A DNA stretch of 6,160 bases from Thioalkalivibrio sp. (GTDB lineage Bacteria; Pseudomonadota; Gammaproteobacteria; Ectothiorhodospirales; Ectothiorhodospiraceae): contig SKQM01000003.1 in assembly GCA_007119005.1 (NCBI GenBank), forward strand, positions 1-6,160, written 5' to 3'. Below, in pieces: positions 5,976 to 6,160 of this stretch (the stretch's first letter is position 1; every line of letters starts with the position of its first letter). The translations under genes and the position numbers were made by a program. The notes under the pieces are model-generated. The model saw only the letters and a program-made list of their open reading frames with translations, was not told the DNA's origin and did no database searches.

Positions 5976-6160
5976 GATGTGTCCCCATCCCCATGTAGAG
6001 GCAAGGTGAAGCGCAGCACGGCCCCGGGTGCACCGTCGCGTTCAGCCCAGAGCTTGCCGCCATGCGCCTCCACGATGGTTCGCGATACCGCGAGCCCGAT
6101 CCCCATTCCGGTCTTCTTTTCGGTTTCGAAGACCTCGAAGATGCGCGTGGTCCACTCAGC
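5972..6160 (-). CDS. Sensor histidine kinase, C-terminal fragment (FixL/DctB-like)
   Basis: The last 62 codons of a histidine kinase run in from beyond the right edge and end in TGA at 5974-5972. The fragment shows the end of the HATPase_c ATP-binding domain: an F-box region (RIFEVFETEKKT), the G2 box GMGIGLAVSRTIVEAHGG and the closing strand AVLRFTLPL, then a short polar tail. The F-box 'FETEKKTGMGIGL' layout is that of FixL/DctB/NtrB-type kinases (family 4-like). The sensor region, the phosphorylated histidine and the N and G1 boxes are outside the window, so the signal is unknown. The 4-nt GTGA overlap with the regulator marks the two as a cognate pair. Confidence 0.92.
   Translation of the reverse strand, partial: AEWTTRIFEVFETEKKTGMGIGLAVSRTIVEAHGGKLWAERDGAPGAVLRFTLPLHGDGDTS
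5981..5986 (-). promoter_or_regulatory. Ribosome binding site of the response regulator
   Basis: On the minus strand GGGGAC ends 5 nt before the GTG start at 5975. It lies inside the last codons of the kinase gene, so translation of the regulator may be both coupled and independently initiated. This site supports the GTG start. Confidence 0.5.

Noticed and set aside
5161..6063. 300-codon minus-strand open frame over the response regulator
   Set aside because: It is a shifted frame of the receiver/HTH gene. The regulator frame has all expected catalytic and DNA-binding residues, while this one has none.

Overview
The window is a dense, GC-rich stretch of bacterial chromosome. It carries a five-gene plus-strand block for membrane isoprenoid (squalene/hopanoid) synthesis and DNA maintenance. 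A minus-strand two-component pair faces it. Base composition, the gph–rmuC arrangement and the GTGG/GTAG-headed REP repeats suggest a gammaproteobacterium, perhaps of the Ectothiorhodospiraceae/Thioalkalivibrio kind. That assignment rests on recall, not on a search.

Plus strand, left to right. (1) The 3' part of a HAD-family phosphatase (Gph/MupP type), cut by the window start. (2) rmuC, a membrane-anchored coiled-coil protein with a predicted nuclease-like domain, overlapping gph by 16 nt. (3) hpnC, overlapping rmuC by 11 nt. (4) A 317-bp REP repeat cluster that begins inside the 3' end of hpnC and fills most of the gap before hpnD. (5) hpnD. (6) hpnE, whose preferred GTG start overlaps the hpnD stop by 4 nt. 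HpnD, HpnC and HpnE form the known bacterial route from farnesyl diphosphate to squalene: HpnD makes presqualene diphosphate, HpnC makes hydroxysqualene, and HpnE reduces it to squalene. No squalene-hopene cyclase or other hopanoid gene lies in the window.

Minus strand, right to left. The last 62 codons of a sensor histidine kinase (G2 box and C-terminus) overlap by 4 nt a FixJ-type response regulator with a receiver domain and a LuxR/FixJ helix-turn-helix. This pair converges on hpnE across a 40-bp gap that holds a small hairpin.

The most unusual feature is the REP cluster. It has eight full 25-nt units and one internally deleted unit, in two orientation-specific sequence types. The types differ at paired positions of the hairpin stem, so each keeps its own fold. 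The cluster contains two 70-bp head-to-head modules, a 28-nt-period direct array and a 42-nt-period direct array, and it supplies the last nine residues of HpnC. I found no clearly novel enzyme system; the genes belong to known families.
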